Below, piece by piece: positions 1-10,390 of a stretch of DNA of 64,000 nt. The notes beneath the pieces were generated by a model. That model had not been told where the DNA came from. It saw nothing but the letters and a program-made list of their open reading frames with translations, and made no database searches. The stretch comes from Pararge aegeria. Its lineage: Eukaryota > Arthropoda > Insecta > Lepidoptera > Nymphalidae. Position numbers and translations under genes: made by a program. The stretch lies in contig NC_053180.1 of assembly GCF_905163445.1 (NCBI RefSeq), positions 19,830,701 to 19,894,700 on the forward strand. Direction: 5' to 3'. Each line of letters opens with the position of its first letter. The stretch's first letter is position 1.

Positions 1-237
1 GCAATTACAATGTTTATAACACAATACAATTAATAAAATAATAAACTACAATTAAGTTTATATGGGCACATGTCAAAGAAATACAAATAAATTTATAATT
101 ACTAACAAATGTCATTTTAAATATTCATCAATAGTATAAAAAGAATGTCTATTTAAATATTGAAATAACTTATCTTTTAAACATTTCATGTCATTTATTA
201 GTGGCTTCATTTATGATTTGCATCAGCTGTTGTGTGG

Positions 238-337
238 AGACAGCAGATCAGAATACCTTTGTCCCCCTCCTCTTCCAGCGGATTTCTTACGAGGCGACTA
301 AGGGTATATAACGGAGAACGGGCAGCAGCGTCCTTTC
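238..337 (+). repeat. Family H repeat, left part (copy H1, split)
   Basis: Matches the H module seen at 19547, 28385, 35792 and 46896: a start like GCAGATCAGAATAC, a central GAGGCGACTAAGGG and then ATATAACGGAGAACGG. The copy stops near 337 and resumes at 691 with the module's second half, so something was inserted into it. H recurs in both orientations and has no coding capacity that I can see. Its class is uncertain. Confidence 0.75.
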
Positions 338-690
338 ATAATTTTTGATTTTGTTTATTATTTACTTCTTTTAGGATTTTGTATTTCTCGATGTCCTTCA
401 GGGGTAAATAAGCTTGTGTTAATGTAAACAATATCTTTTGTTTGTTTATATATTATAGGAGAGGAGGAAGATTTTTTATGATTATTTTGTTATTGTTTAG
501 TCGCGCGGATTCAGTGACGCCGTAGATAATGTGGCTGGCTGAAAACCAGTGCTGCGCGTTTAGGTATGCAGCTATACTGAGCCAGCTCCTTTGTTACACA
601 TTATTTTTATTTTTATACTTTAACAATTTTATGACACAAATGTAACATTTTACACAAATGTGTGACAATAAATACGATTTTTCTTTCTTT
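338..690 (+). mobile_element. LINE 3' tail inserted into H1
   Basis: About 350 bp separate the two halves of H1. The segment ends in AATAAATACGA followed by a TTTC-rich run, which looks like the polyadenylation signal and tail of a non-LTR retrotransposon 3' UTR. No reverse-transcriptase reading frame remains, so this is a 5'-truncated copy. I could not define a clean target-site duplication. The polarity is inferred from the tail. Confidence 0.55.
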
Positions 691-818
691 CTCTGTCTAT
701 GCTACTACTGCTATCACCAACCCGTCTGCCCAGCGTGGTGATTATGGGCACATCCTCTAGTTTGGAGAGGTCTTTAGTCCATCAGTGGACTGTAATATGC
801 TATTGATTGATGAAGCGA
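691..818 (+). repeat. Family H repeat, right part (copy H1)
   Basis: Continues H1 with the shared blocks CTACTACTGCTATCACCAAC, GTCTGCCCAGCGTGG and the end block CAGTGGACTGTAAT. The same order occurs in H3 at 19547-19752 and, reversed, in H8 at 46896-47132. Confidence 0.75.
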
Positions 819-1029
819 AATTTGGTTAAGATCTAACCATAATATTTAAGACATGTATTCTATTCCAGATTCGCAAAGAAATAAATAAATAAATGTATAT
901 AACTCCCGAGGAATCGGTGAACAATAATAAAAATAAAATCTATTTCAAATGAATACTAATAACCTCATTTTAAAGACAGTTGAAATCTTATTCAAGCCCG
1001 TGAAACATTTCTGAAGTTCCTCTTCATAA

Positions 1030-1160
1030 TAAGGCTACGCTGCACCTATTCAAGATGGCGGCCGTCCCAGTGGACTGTCAAGTTCCGTGACGTCACATTA
1101 AAAATTCACGCCCGGGCTAATGTAACGTGCCCCGCGCGTTACAATATTAATTAGAAGCGG
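1030..1160. promoter_or_regulatory. CpG-rich promoter-like patch
   Basis: A local island of CpG-rich sequence in AT-rich surroundings. It holds CAAGATGGCGGCC near 1050 (a YY1-type core), GTGACGTCAC near 1087 (a full cAMP-response-element palindrome) and CCCCGCGCG near 1130. Such clusters occur in TATA-less promoters, which is the basis of this call. No exon or transcript is visible next to it, so it may be chance or repeat-derived. Confidence 0.25.
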
Positions 1161-1546
1161 AGTTTAGTGGCTACGTTCGAGCCTTGATTTGTGAACTAAG
1201 CTTAAACTTCAAGTAGGTTATGTCTGTGCTTATACCTGCTGTTAACTTTAGAACTTTGGCGATTCTCTCAAATAATTATAGTTTTAGATTAACTTGTACT
1301 TCGGTCTTTTATGGTGTATAACGATGTGTAGGTATAGTTAATAGTTAATGACAAAAATAAATTTAGTTTCCGTCAGTTTATGCTTACGTTCAACTCCTTA
1401 ACCAGATTTCTTGCAGATCTGAAACAAAGCAATAAAAATATTAATACTAAAATTTCACTATTTATAAATATTCAAAAAAGAATATACTACTGTTTAAATA
1501 AAATGTGCGTGTGTTTATGTACTTAAGTACGCAAGTTATGTACGTA
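1161..1546. other. Unassigned AT-rich stretch
   Basis: No repeat family, long frame or RNA gene recognised. A short palindrome GTACTTAAGTAC lies near 1519, just outside element N1. Confidence 0.5.
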
Positions 1547-1857
1547 AGCTATACTTCTTTGGCGTAATAAGATAACAATTTTTTCAAAATTTTTATCTTA
1601 CGCCTCTTCTAGAGAAAACGACACTAAATTAGACAAACGTTATTTAAGACATTGAAAATTTTACTATAAGGCATTACTATATCTCATTATTTTACCAAGT
1701 TTTACTAAACATTAAAATTGGAGATTTTTGTACAATTCTATCAATTAAATCACCGGAATGAGCCTGCAGACTTTGACAATTGAAAGTGTTCACTGTCAAA
1801 CCTTATATCTTCAGAGTGCCGTTTTTATGTGACGGTGTCCGCGCGCATCGTAAAAAG
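1547..1857 (-). mobile_element. TIR element N, copy N1 (one end lost)
   Basis: Reverse-complement counterpart of N2 at 61154-61527. Shared blocks, read on the minus strand, are TTTTACGATGCGCGCG, GGCTCATTCCGGT, AAAACTTGG and TTACGCCAAAGAAGTATA. The end at 1547 keeps the ACTTCTTTGGCG terminal motif. The opposite end stops at ACTTTTTACGATGCG and lacks the matching terminal motif found in N2. No transposase is encoded, so this is a non-autonomous element of unassigned superfamily. Confidence 0.65.
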
Positions 1858-2148
1858 TGAGCTGGCGGACGATATTCCCCTCTCACTCGGTTTCGCGGTT
1901 TCACAACTACCTTCATCCTGTAAAAATCATGTATCCATGTGCGCGTGCTAAAAAAAATATAAAGAATGAAAGGCCCAGGTATTCCGATATTCACTATAAT
2001 ACCCACAATGTTCAGGATGGCACTTAGATCTTTCATTAATTAACAGTATTATTGAAGCTAAATACCTAGTTTCTTAGCAGTAATCATTTATTCTCATGAC
2101 TATTATTCTTCCTTCCTATTAAAGTATTCATTTTATAAAATAAATCTT

Positions 2149-2240
2149 TAAAGCCCACCAACCTGCTTTAGAGCAGTGTTGTGGGTCTGTACTCTATAAA
2201 CCTGACTTCCCAAGAAGTGAAATAAAACAACTGGACTGAC
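2149..2240 (+). repeat. Family I repeat fragment
   Basis: Begins AAAGCCCACCAACC and continues GAGCAGTGTTGTGGGTCT, as in I3 (21368) and I4 (47731). The 3' half that ends in CAGTGGG plus a GATGATGA run in other copies is missing here. Confidence 0.65.
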
Positions 2241-2299
2241 TCTAATACTGTATATTAAGCTTCTCTATAATTCATATTACTTGTTACCTTCAAATGACT

Positions 2300-2372
2300 C
2301 TACTACCAGTTCGGAATGCTGTCTTCGGCAGAGAAGACCACTGGCAAGAAACTCTACCGTTACTCTTTTATT
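2300..2372 (+). repeat. Family V module fragment
   Basis: Contains GGCAAGAAACTC followed by a CTCTTTT-like block, as at 10716, 10940, 13800 and, inverted, 40262. This module probably belongs to a LINE 3' region, but no reading frame is left to prove it. Confidence 0.5.
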
Positions 2373-3302
2373 CAATCAATTAAAACAAGACTTATAAACA
2401 CAATTACAACATTATCATATGTTATAACGCTAGGCCCTTTGATACAAGACATATAAGACAGGTCAAACATAACTACTATGATCACTTATAACATCAGGAC
2501 ATTTGAAACAAATTGTTTGTATAGAGCAACCTCTGTCATCTGTATACCTGAATAACCCAAAGGATATAAGAGATATACTTATCTGATGCTACATCAGGTA
2601 CAACCATAGTACAAACAACTTTTATCAACTTATCTCAACTCCATCACCAGTATATACGACTCTTGTTTTGCCACAACAATATTTCGTTAAGTATGTCGTT
2701 TCCATTATAAATCATCCATTCCCAATTTGTAACGTTCTATCCACAATACTTTACTTAATCTTCTATTCTCAATTCATTAATTTAAATCCGTCCTCACTTT
2801 TCTTTGCCGCCAATCTATCTTGTCAAACTCGCGTCTCCCGCCATAGATCCTATATTTTTCTTTGAGAGTCTACTAAAGGCCATTATTCTATTTTCAATAC
2901 ACTATCAATGAGTATACAAACTATGATTTGTTGATATATTTAATATAATCATCGGGTTTAACATAGATAAAGTGCTATAATTCCCTATTTCCTAACACGC
3001 GCGTATTTCGGTACTTCGTATAATGATGATTTTTACTAAGGCCGCGCCGCTAAAGTATAACTTACAAAAATAACTATTTTTGAATACGTCTCTATTTCTC
3101 AGTTATAAAAAATTATGTACTTTAGATAAAAGGAATGAATGTTATCGCTCTTACAGTACAAATTGAGAAATCCATTGCTTGAATGGGTGGATAACAGTTT
3201 TTTTATAAATTAGAAGTAACTACGAGTAGTAAAGCATCTGATAAAAGGAAAGTATTTATCGCATATGCGTCTGTATAGATGCTTGATACTTCTAAGGTGA
3301 TG
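2373..3302. other. Unassigned stretch
   Basis: About 930 bp, AT-rich, with no recognised element. The open frame at 2668-2865 (65 codons) has no family resemblance I know and is not called as a gene. Confidence 0.5.
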
Positions 3303-3490
3303 ATTTTTTTTCCTCTACAAGCTAGCTTTGACTGCAATCTCACCTGGTGGCAAGTGATGGTGCAGTCTAAGATGGTAGTGGGCTATTAGTGAGAATGGTA
3401 GTCATACTCCTAATAGGTTTCGCTTAGCGGCACGTCTTTGTCGGTAGGGTAGTAACTCGCCTCGGCCAAAGCCTCCCAAAAGATATAAAT
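3303..3490 (-). mobile_element. SINE family C, tail part (copy C1)
   Basis: Shares ACTGCAATCTCACCTGGTGG, GATGGTAGTGGGCTA and GGCACGTCTTTGTCGG with full copies at 39241, 54275 and 59652. The tRNA-like head, which lies to the right in minus-oriented copies, is missing after 3490. Confidence 0.75.
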
Positions 3491-4009
3491 TCTTCAATAT
3501 TGTTTACTCTGCACTCTGCATTATGCAACCCGCCTTTAATCATCAGCGTCTTTGTTCCCCGAATAACAAGTATTAAAGAATATTATTACTAAAAACTGTC
3601 TTTGTCACACTACGTTTGTAAAAGGACATTTCCTTTCGATAAAAACTGAGAAACCCAATCTTCTTTTATCGAAAATTCATTCTATAAAACCTATTTTAGT
3701 ATACAAAAGCCTCCACCGATATTCATGGTCGACGTAAATAATACATTAGCATAAATTTCTGTTTTTGGTCGCGATTTAGCAGAGTTATAGTGAAATTAGA
3801 ACTACGAATTGCTTATTTATCATAATGGACGGTCCCCCGCGGTTTTTCTCGCATAAATATGAAATAATAGGGCTCCTCTCCACAATTTATTAATATTCTG
3901 GTTAGTTGATGACTGCCTTTTTGGTTAAGTAGTTACGCATCACGTGATGTTAGGTAAGATTCCGGGGCCAGGCTGAAATACTTTAATTTGTAAATTGGTG
4001 TTACTCCAT
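3491..4009. other. Unassigned stretch
   Basis: About 520 bp with no recognised repeat, ORF or RNA gene. Confidence 0.5.
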
Positions 4010-4228
4010 CAGTGGCGTGCATAGAGGGTATGCAACTCATACTGGAGATCTCATTCTGAGAAAATTTAATGAGATCTCCAATACGAGTTATAAATACTTG
4101 AGGGTAGGATTTTTATAACTTCCTTAAGTTAAGTTAACTATCCTTACGTTTTTTATAACTTTTTGTGGAGATTTTCTTTATTTTATATCACCTGCATACA
4201 CTGTGCATACCCTCTATGTACGCCACTG
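4010..4228. mobile_element. hAT-type MITE, copy 1
   Basis: Starts CAGTGGCGTGCATAGAGGG and ends with its near reverse complement, CCCTCTATGTACGCCACTG. The body includes TTATAAATACTT and CTCATACTGGAGATCTC blocks in roughly mirrored halves. It has no coding capacity. The 8-bp flanks (4002-4009 and 4229-4236) do not match well, unlike copies 2 and 3, so the flank has decayed or been rearranged. The hAT assignment rests on the CAGTGG termini plus the 8-bp duplications at the other two copies. Confidence 0.8.
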
Positions 4229-4640
4229 TAGCCTTTTTTATCATAACTTATTATTAGACCTCGTTGTCTGTATTCCGCACATGTATATCAGATAGAATGG
4301 ATATTCCTCTGCTGTGAAAACACGCGCAGAGACCCTTTTTAATCAAACCAAATCAAAATACACTTTTGCCCGTTTCAATAAACCTAGGAAACCTCTTAAT
4401 CGGCTAGCGATTTAGTGATAACTAACGACGTTAGGCACCATCTAATTACGACACCGATTCGGCGGTTTGTAAAGCATAGACATATTAGGTAATATGAGTT
4501 GCCTAGTTAAAATCGAGTTAAAGATAAATGTATGCCTAGAAATCTTCTCTGATTAGGCGTTACTTTCTTAGCCATTGCCTTGTCCGTCGATAGTGAAAAC
4601 ACGTTTTTGTTTCACACCATACACAAAGCAATATCAAACA
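4229..4640. other. Unassigned stretch
   Basis: About 410 bp with no recognised element or frame. Confidence 0.5.
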
Positions 4641-5126
4641 CAATTGAAATTAAATTTAAATTTAAATTCAAATTCAAAATTCATTTATTTTAAGTAGAAT
4701 TTTCTGCACTTTCCTCACACGATATGCTGATATCACTAATTTGTGACCGTTTCTAGTAAATTGATTGTGTATACTTTTTTTTGTGTTTACAACCAATTAA
4801 ATTGTTGTCAATATATTTCGAAGCTACTGTGAGTAGGTATACCTATTTCTTGAAATTTTTCACAGTGAGATTCGCGTGATCTAAATTTGTATATTGATCG
4901 GACAGCTCTTTTTTGAAATATAAATATAGTATCTCATATCTTTATCAACTGTTTTGCTCCATAGCAAGATCCCGTATGACATAACACTATGAAAGTACGG
5001 AAAATAGACAAGCCTAGCTGTTTCAACGTCTGTTAACTGTCTAATTTTTCTGACTGCATAGGCAGCTGAGCTAAGTTTACCCGCGAATGTCTCTATATGG
5101 GCACCCCACTGAAGTTTACAATGCAA
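4641..5126 (-). pseudogene. Non-LTR retrotransposon E, reverse-transcriptase C-terminal fragment
   Basis: On the minus strand 5126-4881 reads through the end of the RT domain, with visible blocks LSSAAYAVRKIRQLTDVETA and YFHSVMSYGILLW. A frameshift near 4920 then continues as FIFQKRAVRSIYKFRSRESH. Further down come TRNGHKLVIS and RVRKV pieces, as in the E-family copy at 30234. The copy ends in a TTTAAA/TTTGAA run near 4650-4680, the usual variable LINE tail. It is 5'-truncated, frameshifted and non-functional. The family resembles CR1/Jockey-group elements, but I cannot fix the clade. Confidence 0.85.
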
Positions 5127-5140
5127 GGTAATTCAATAAA

Positions 5141-5207
5141 GGTAAAATAGGCGGCCTTAACTCTTAAAAGCGATTTCTACCAGGCAACCTACCAAAGAAC
5201 GTGAAGT
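5141..5207 (-). repeat. Family P LINE 3'-end fragment
   Basis: Reads on the minus strand as TTGCCTGGTAGAAATCGCTT followed by a GGCCGCC block, matching better copies at 32358, 39963 and 58035. Confidence 0.6.
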
Positions 5208-5319
5208 TAAGAATGGTACACAAAATAATATTTAAATGATAATTTTAGCAACAAAATACTAACGTACTTGGCTTATTTATGCTTTTTAAATCTTGGTTGT
5301 CCGATACATAAATAAATAA

Positions 5320-5437
5320 TCATCATCCTCTTCATATTAATCCGTTTACGGCCCACTGCAGGGCATGCATCCCACAATAAGAAGGGTTTAGGCCGTAGCC
5401 CCCCACTTCACGCCTTTGAGAACATTAGGTCGATTTT
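5320..5437 (-). mobile_element. SINE family B, 3' part (B1)
   Basis: Carries the reversed 3' body of family B (CATCATC run, GCCCACTGCAGGGCATG, GCCTTTGAGAACATTA). It is 5'-truncated, so the tRNA-like head is absent. Confidence 0.7.
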
Positions 5438-6058
5438 ATCGCCCACTGATGTATCAGTAAATTTTTCTTCACTTGATGGAATTAATATTCGGTAATGGCG
5501 GTCAACATTTCCAACTAAGTTAAAATAATTCCCTTTAACAAGTCCCTGTGAGAGGACATTAGGACGCACGTCGAACCCTCAAATAAAGGGTACACCTCAA
5601 ACGAACTTCGAATTACAAATTTAATTGACCTCATGTTACACCGTTCTCTCATTATCGTGTCTTATTGTAAGTCCGCTTTATCTATCCATGTGAATAGATT
5701 TATATGCACTTTTTTGTAATAATTACCTCAAAGCCTGAACTCTAATAACAGAGGGAATTAGTGCACTGATCCATCACACTGCTCTAAAGTGAGTTGACGT
5801 ACTTTACCCATCTCTAACTTTTTTTACAATTAATGTAATTTTTTTTATTTTTCTTTTAATATCAATTCACTTGGCATATGCTACCTATTATGTGCCAAAT
5901 TGCTTGCGATATACTGTAAACAGAACACAATATGTAGCACCTTATTAACGTGCATTTTGCAATAAATGATTACTTTTATTATGTAAATGATAAAGACGGG
6001 TACCAACCGACTGCTTAACCTTCTCCCCCAAGCACAGGGATACACAAAACCAATTTAA
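5438..6058. other. Unassigned stretch
   Basis: About 620 bp. Nothing recognised apart from T-rich tracts near 5820-5855. Confidence 0.5.
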
Positions 6059-6300
6059 TTGACGGCCGATTAGCGCAGCGGCCCTGCTTTCTGAGTCCAA
6101 GGCTGTAGGTTCGATTCCCACAATGTTTGTTTGATGAGCATTAATGTTTTTCAGTGTATGGGTGTCTATCTGTATATTATAAGTATTTATGTTTATTATT
6201 CATTAAAATGAACATCAGTAGTCTTAGTACCTATAACACAACCTACGCTTACTTTGGGGCTAGATGGCGATGTGTGTATTCTCGTAGTATATTTATTATT
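6059..6300 (+). mobile_element. SINE family A (A1)
   Basis: A tRNA-derived SINE. An A-box-like TTAGCGCAGCGG lies near 6070 and a B box GGTTCGATTCC at 6108-6118; together these form an internal RNA polymerase III promoter. The body runs GTTTGTTTGATGAGCAT, TTTTTCAGTGT and ends GGGGCTAGATGGCGATGTGT. This copy lacks about 7 bp between the boxes (TTTGCAG in other copies). Confidence 0.85.
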
Positions 6301-6827
6301 TCTTACTTTCTTACTTCCCTAACCCGAAAGCTGGTACTGAGAATTTCATGATAGCTAATACTCAATAATTTAATTTTAGGTAAAAAAATGTTTGCAACCA
6401 TTCTCCTAAACGATGATACGCAACGGTGTGACAAATAGAAAATGAAGGCTGGCGAAAGTACTAAAACTCTATTGGGGAATGATTTAATGTAAATTCTGCG
6501 TGAATTCAATTTCTGTCCGTCCCGAAGTTCTGTGTTAAATTACTTGACACGCGTAAAATAATAATAAAAAAATGTGAGCGTTTTTAATTAGCGCGACCTT
6601 TCTAGGGCTTATCCCTCATTGTTTTTAATTAATATTTTCATTGAATGGGACGGAAAAACGAGGGTAAATTTCGTTCGCGTCTTATTAATTTCTCTATGAA
6701 AACGTATTTTGCTTTACGCTATTAGGCAAATCAAATAAAATTATTCTAAAGGCAAGATTAGTTTATGTATTTCCTTCTTAATTATAAAACTATACGTTCT
6801 TATTGCAAGCTATTATTTACAAGCTAT
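6301..6827. other. Unassigned stretch
   Basis: About 530 bp with no recognised element. The minus-strand frame at 6303-6509 has no recognisable family. Confidence 0.5.
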
Positions 6828-6972
6828 TGACGAACTCCCTGTCGCAGCAATGAGCTCTGTGATTTTAAGTTTGAGGTCTCGGTTTCTAATTCCCGGCAGA
6901 GGGAAATTTGGGAATTAATCTGGTCTGGTCAAGAGATTTAACTACAGATTAGCTCAGCGCCGCTTAACAAGT
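6828..6972 (+). mobile_element. SINE family C, head (C2)
   Basis: tRNA-like head in plus orientation: CTCCCTGTCGCAGCAATGAG with a B-box-like GGTTTCTAATTCCCGG. It is followed by the family C GGAATTAATCTGGTCTGGTC block. The tail is lost. Confidence 0.7.
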
Positions 6973-6975
6973 GTT

Positions 6976-7005
6976 AATGTGTGTGTGTGTGTGTGAGTAT
7001 GTATG
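6976..7005. repeat. (GT)n microsatellite
   Basis: TGTGTGTG run between two SINE fragments. Confidence 0.85.
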
Positions 7006-7034
7006 TACGTTTCTGTTGGTGTGAGAGTTAAAAA

Positions 7035-7085
7035 TATTCAATGTAAAGTCGACATCTCCTGAGGATGTTCCGGTGTTCAGACCAC
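7035..7085 (-). mobile_element. Family F fragment (F1)
   Basis: ATGTAAAGTCGACATCTCCT and GAGGATGTTCCGG match the reversed 3' block of family F (compare 24330 and 28790). Confidence 0.65.
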
Positions 7086-7182
7086 CGAGCTTCAGAATTT
7101 ATAAATTCCCAAATTGCCGGAATTGATCCCGAGACCTCCTACTTAAAACTACAGTGCTCACTGCTACGCCAAGGAGGTCGTC
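7086..7182 (-). mobile_element. SINE family C, head (C3)
   Basis: Minus-strand head reads GACGACCTCCTTGGCGTAGC and then a B-box-like GGGATCAATTCCGGC. It lies 110 bp from the oppositely oriented head C2. Confidence 0.75.
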
Positions 7183-7451
7183 GTATTTTGTTACAAATCT
7201 TAAAGGATGTCCAAAACCAAGTCACGTTGTCAGCCATCTTGACCCGCCATTTTTATTTTCCCACCGACGACCTGTCGACCAGTTGACCCTTACATTTGTC
7301 ACTAGCCCGTACGTTTTAGTGATTTCATGATGGCCCAGCAATAATACTCTAAATTGAGCAACAATTTTTGAGGGTATCCTTTAACCTTACCAAACTAACA
7401 GATTTATTCAATTACTGTAAGGTGACGGTAACAAATACACTTTAATTATTA

Positions 7452-7592
7452 CCATCGTCATCATTCGCAGCCTATTATCGTCCCACTGCTGGACACAGGC
7501 CTGCTCTTTCATAGGAGATACGCTTTCGCTTTTAGATCATAGACCCACGACGCTGCTCCAATGCGGGTTGGTGGGCTTTATCGACTAAGGTA
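7452..7592 (-). repeat. Family I repeat (I2)
   Basis: Reversed family I: CATCATTCGCAGCCTATTAT, CCCACTGCTGGACACAGGCC and CCAATGCGGGTTGGTGGGCT. Nearly complete, non-coding. Confidence 0.75.
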
Positions 7593-7689
7593 ACAATTTA
7601 ATGATAACCGGGACTGACGAACTAATATGCTCTCTGAGGCATGGAACTGCAATAATACTACTACTGCATTAATCATTTACTAACTCGGG

Positions 7690-7850
7690 GCTGGTACTGA
7701 AAGTCTTCAAAAGAAAAAACACAATATCAAAAATTATTGGCAAGACCTGGAATTCGAACCCAGTACCTCGTGTTCCATATGTAAACATGCCCACTAGACC
7801 AACGGGGAAGTCGATTGAATTATTATGAATGTAAGATATTAATTTTTTTG
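7690..7850 (-). mobile_element. tRNA-headed SINE of a further type
   Basis: The minus strand reads CCCCGTTGGTCTAGTGGGCA (A-box-like) and later GGGTTCGAATTCC (B box), the spacing expected of a tRNA-derived head. The body differs from A, B and C. The 67-codon minus-strand frame across it is a by-product. Confidence 0.55.
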
Positions 7851-7907
7851 AGCAATAAAATCGTCGGACCAAGGAAATGGTATCAATAAATTTTAATCAT
7901 TACTTAA

Positions 7908-8030
7908 ATATAGTTCAACGGGTACATACCACGATAATATTTTGGATTTGTCGATATTTCGACCCAGTTGCATAGATCGTGGTCACGACGGGACTGTCAT
8001 TGTCGTCATTATAATAATAATAATTGATAG
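7908..8030 (+). repeat. Family L repeat (L1)
   Basis: TTCAACGGGTAC, GATATTTCGACCCAGTTGCA and GGTCACGACGG also occur at 45336 in the same order. Class unknown. Confidence 0.65.
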
Positions 8031-8374
8031 ACATTGCAATCTATAACACCCATAATTCAACCACCACCTACACCGATAAAATCTCAAAATACACAGATCT
8101 AGCCATAGAAATAAAAACACAGTGGAAAATCAATAGCTCCAAAACTATCCCTATAATTATTTCATACATAGAAGTATACCTCACACTCTCCAAGTAGGGC
8201 TTATAACGCTAAATATACATAAGTCTGCATATACACTCCTACAAAAAGCATTAAACACATGTCGCCTGGTGCGAAAGTTTTTGACATGATTCCCCTGATT
8301 TTGCACTTGGCTCCGGCCCGTGCTCTGTTAATTATACCTTCGTAAAGAAGAGATTTCAATTTAATACAAAAAAT
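8031..8374. other. Unassigned stretch
   Basis: About 340 bp, no recognised element. Confidence 0.5.
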
Positions 8375-8600
8375 ATAATAATAATAATAATAATAAACTT
8401 TATTCAGCTTCCACACATAAGTAAACTAATGAAAATCTGATTACTAATTACATTAAAACTAAATTATACACTATTTTACAAATTGAATGCCTTATCGAAA
8501 GGTCCTTAATTTGAAAAGGCTGCTACCTCAGCATGCTGCTGCAGTATTTGACAACTGCAGCGCTGATTTTCAGGTATAGCCGTGATTGGCGTCACGGATT
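8375..8600 (-). mobile_element. LINE 3' end with (TTA)n tail
   Basis: Read on the minus strand this ends in AATAAAGTTTA followed by a TTA run (8378-8396), the form of a LINE 3' UTR and tail. Possible coding remnants upstream carry stops. Confidence 0.5.
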
Positions 8601-8711
8601 TGCCGGGAAAAGTTTAAGAAGAGAGGGAGTATACGGAAAAATAAAGAAAAATAATATATAGGTATAAAATTATCAAACGATTCAATAGAACCACCACCAC
8701 ATAAAAAAATA

Positions 8712-8742
8712 TGTATATATATATATATATACATATAAACAG
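8712..8742. repeat. (AT)n microsatellite
   Basis: Alternating AT run flanked by ATATGTATAT-type sequence. Confidence 0.9.
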
Positions 8743-8798
8743 ATGTTACGCGTAAGCACGACAACAAGCAATAAGTCTGAAAAATCCAGAATGTCTTT

Positions 8799-9041
8799 TT
8801 ATTGATCAGTTTTTTGATTATCCAAAAATACATTTTTAATGGCATTCTTGGACGAAATCATTGACTTCATCATACGGACTGGAGGTGGAAGGTCATTCCA
8901 GACCTTACAGGCAGAGTACTTAAAAGTACCACGAAAAGCAGCAGTTCTAAGCCATGGCATGGAGATCCGAGGCGCAGACCTTGTGCTACGTTTTCCATTT
9001 TTGTGAGCCCATTTTATTTTTGAACGCAAGTATGTTTTCAA
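8799..9041 (-). pseudogene. Non-LTR retrotransposon ORF2 C-terminal fragment
   Basis: 80 codons are open on the minus strand. The residues RSAPRISMPWLRTAAFRGTF and KVWNDLPPPVR are typical of the extreme C-terminus of insect non-LTR ORF2 proteins, after the reverse transcriptase. The sequence differs from families E and RTE here. No catalytic RT motif is present because the copy is 5'-truncated. An H-family repeat begins about 35 bp to the right. Confidence 0.75.
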
Positions 9042-9074
9042 AAATAAGTTATGAACAGACTGTTATAGACTGAG

Positions 9075-9187
9075 TGACCGTTAGTCCACCGTTGGACTAA
9101 AGGCCTCTCCCAACTGGAGGATTTGCCCTTCATCACCACGCTGGGTAGGTGGGTTGGTGATCGCAGTAGATGGTAGTTGCACAGAGG
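9075..9187 (-). repeat. Family H repeat, part 1 (H2)
   Basis: Reversed H: TGGACTAAAGGCCTCTCCCA, ATCACCACGCTGGG and GGTGATCGCAGTAGATGG. It is broken at 9187 by SINE A2 and resumes at 9491. Confidence 0.8.
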
Positions 9188-9249
9188 AAACTGCGCCAAT
9201 CGGCCGTCAAATATAAAGGAAGATATTTGACGGCCGATTGGCGCAGTTT
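9188..9249. repeat. Perfect 27-bp inverted repeat at SINE A2 5' end
   Basis: 9188-9214 is the exact reverse complement of 9223-9249, with an 8-nt spacer (9215-9222). Both arms are the first 27 bp of SINE A, so the 5' end of the SINE is present twice, back to back. Confidence 0.9.
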
Positions 9250-9490
9250 GCAGCGACCCTGCTTTCTGAGTCCAAGGCCGTAGGTTCGATTCCCACAACT
9301 GGAAAATGTTTGTTTGATGAGCATGAATGTTTTTCAGTGTCTGGGTGTTTATATGTATATTCTAATTATTTATGTATATTATTTATATAAATATTCATCA
9401 GTCATCTTAGTACCCATAACACAAGCTACACTTACTTTGGGGCTAGATGGCGATGTGTGTATTATCGTAGTATATTTATATATTTATTTA
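9223..9490 (+). mobile_element. SINE family A (A2), inserted in H2
   Basis: Full-length: A box TTGGCGCAGTTTGCAGCG, B box GGTTCGATTCCC near 9288, body to GGCTAGATGGCGATGTGT. It sits inside an oppositely oriented H repeat whose halves resume at both sides, so it is younger than that H copy. Confidence 0.9.
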
Positions 9491-9566
9491 TATTCCCTTA
9501 GTCGCCTCGTACGACACCCGCTGGAAGGAGAGGGTCGGTAGCAACTGTATTCTGATCTTCTCGGCA
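9491..9566 (-). repeat. Family H repeat, part 2 (H2)
   Basis: TATTCCCTTAGTCGCCTCGT and CGACACCCGCTGGAAG complete H2 after the SINE. Confidence 0.8.
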
Positions 9567-10390
9567 AAAAAATTCAAATAACCCAACTTATTACTTCCAA
9601 GCTAAGGAGACATCATCGTCGACTGCATAGAACAATGGCACATATGAAAAAAGAAAAGAAAAAAACACCAGCGTGGCGCCAAAAGTGGGGTCTTATCGCG
9701 GCCCGCTCGGATGCAGAAACGGGTTAAGCTGCCACTTGCCGATGTGGGTTAAATCATCTAACCCCCTGAGTGGAGTCACTCGCTGTAAAAGATCGGCGAT
9801 ATGGATTTATCTATGCCCCCAGTGAAGGCATGCTTGATTGGATACCTTTTGGTTCGAAACACGAAATTGTCAAATTATATAATGTCGTTTTTTTTTTAAA
9901 TAGTTTGTTCATCTTAACTTGATATTTGATATTCTTTCATTATTTTCTTTGTGAAACAGTATAGCAATAGGGCCAATAAATTCAATAAAGTTAAAAGATA
10001 TGTACAAAAGAATTAACACCTGTTTCTTATTTAATCATCTGTTATTGAGTGTTTGCTTCGCTCTTTTGCTCCAGGTCGCGTCCGAAATGCACCTACAACT
10101 GTATTGCTTTCCCTTTTCCCCCTTTCAACGTTATATCGTTCTTCTCTCTCACGTAAAAAAATGCGAATAAAAGTTACGCGTCATTGATCTTTACTCTTAA
10201 ATCTCGCACAGTCTCAGAGTTATACCCAGATAAAATATTTGAAACAAGTCAACATTAAAAAAAAACACTATCAAACCTTGGGCTATTGCCCAACAAACAT
10301 ACCTATATATAACAATACCTATACATAAGAAAACGTCTAAGATTCTTCCTGAACAGAAAAAGTAAAGGAAAGCCAAATAGAATCAAACTA
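9567..10390. other. Unassigned stretch
   Basis: About 820 bp. 9665-9860 is less AT-rich than the surroundings (for example GCGTGGCGCCAAAAGTGGGG) and may be an unassigned repeat. No gene seen. Confidence 0.4.
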
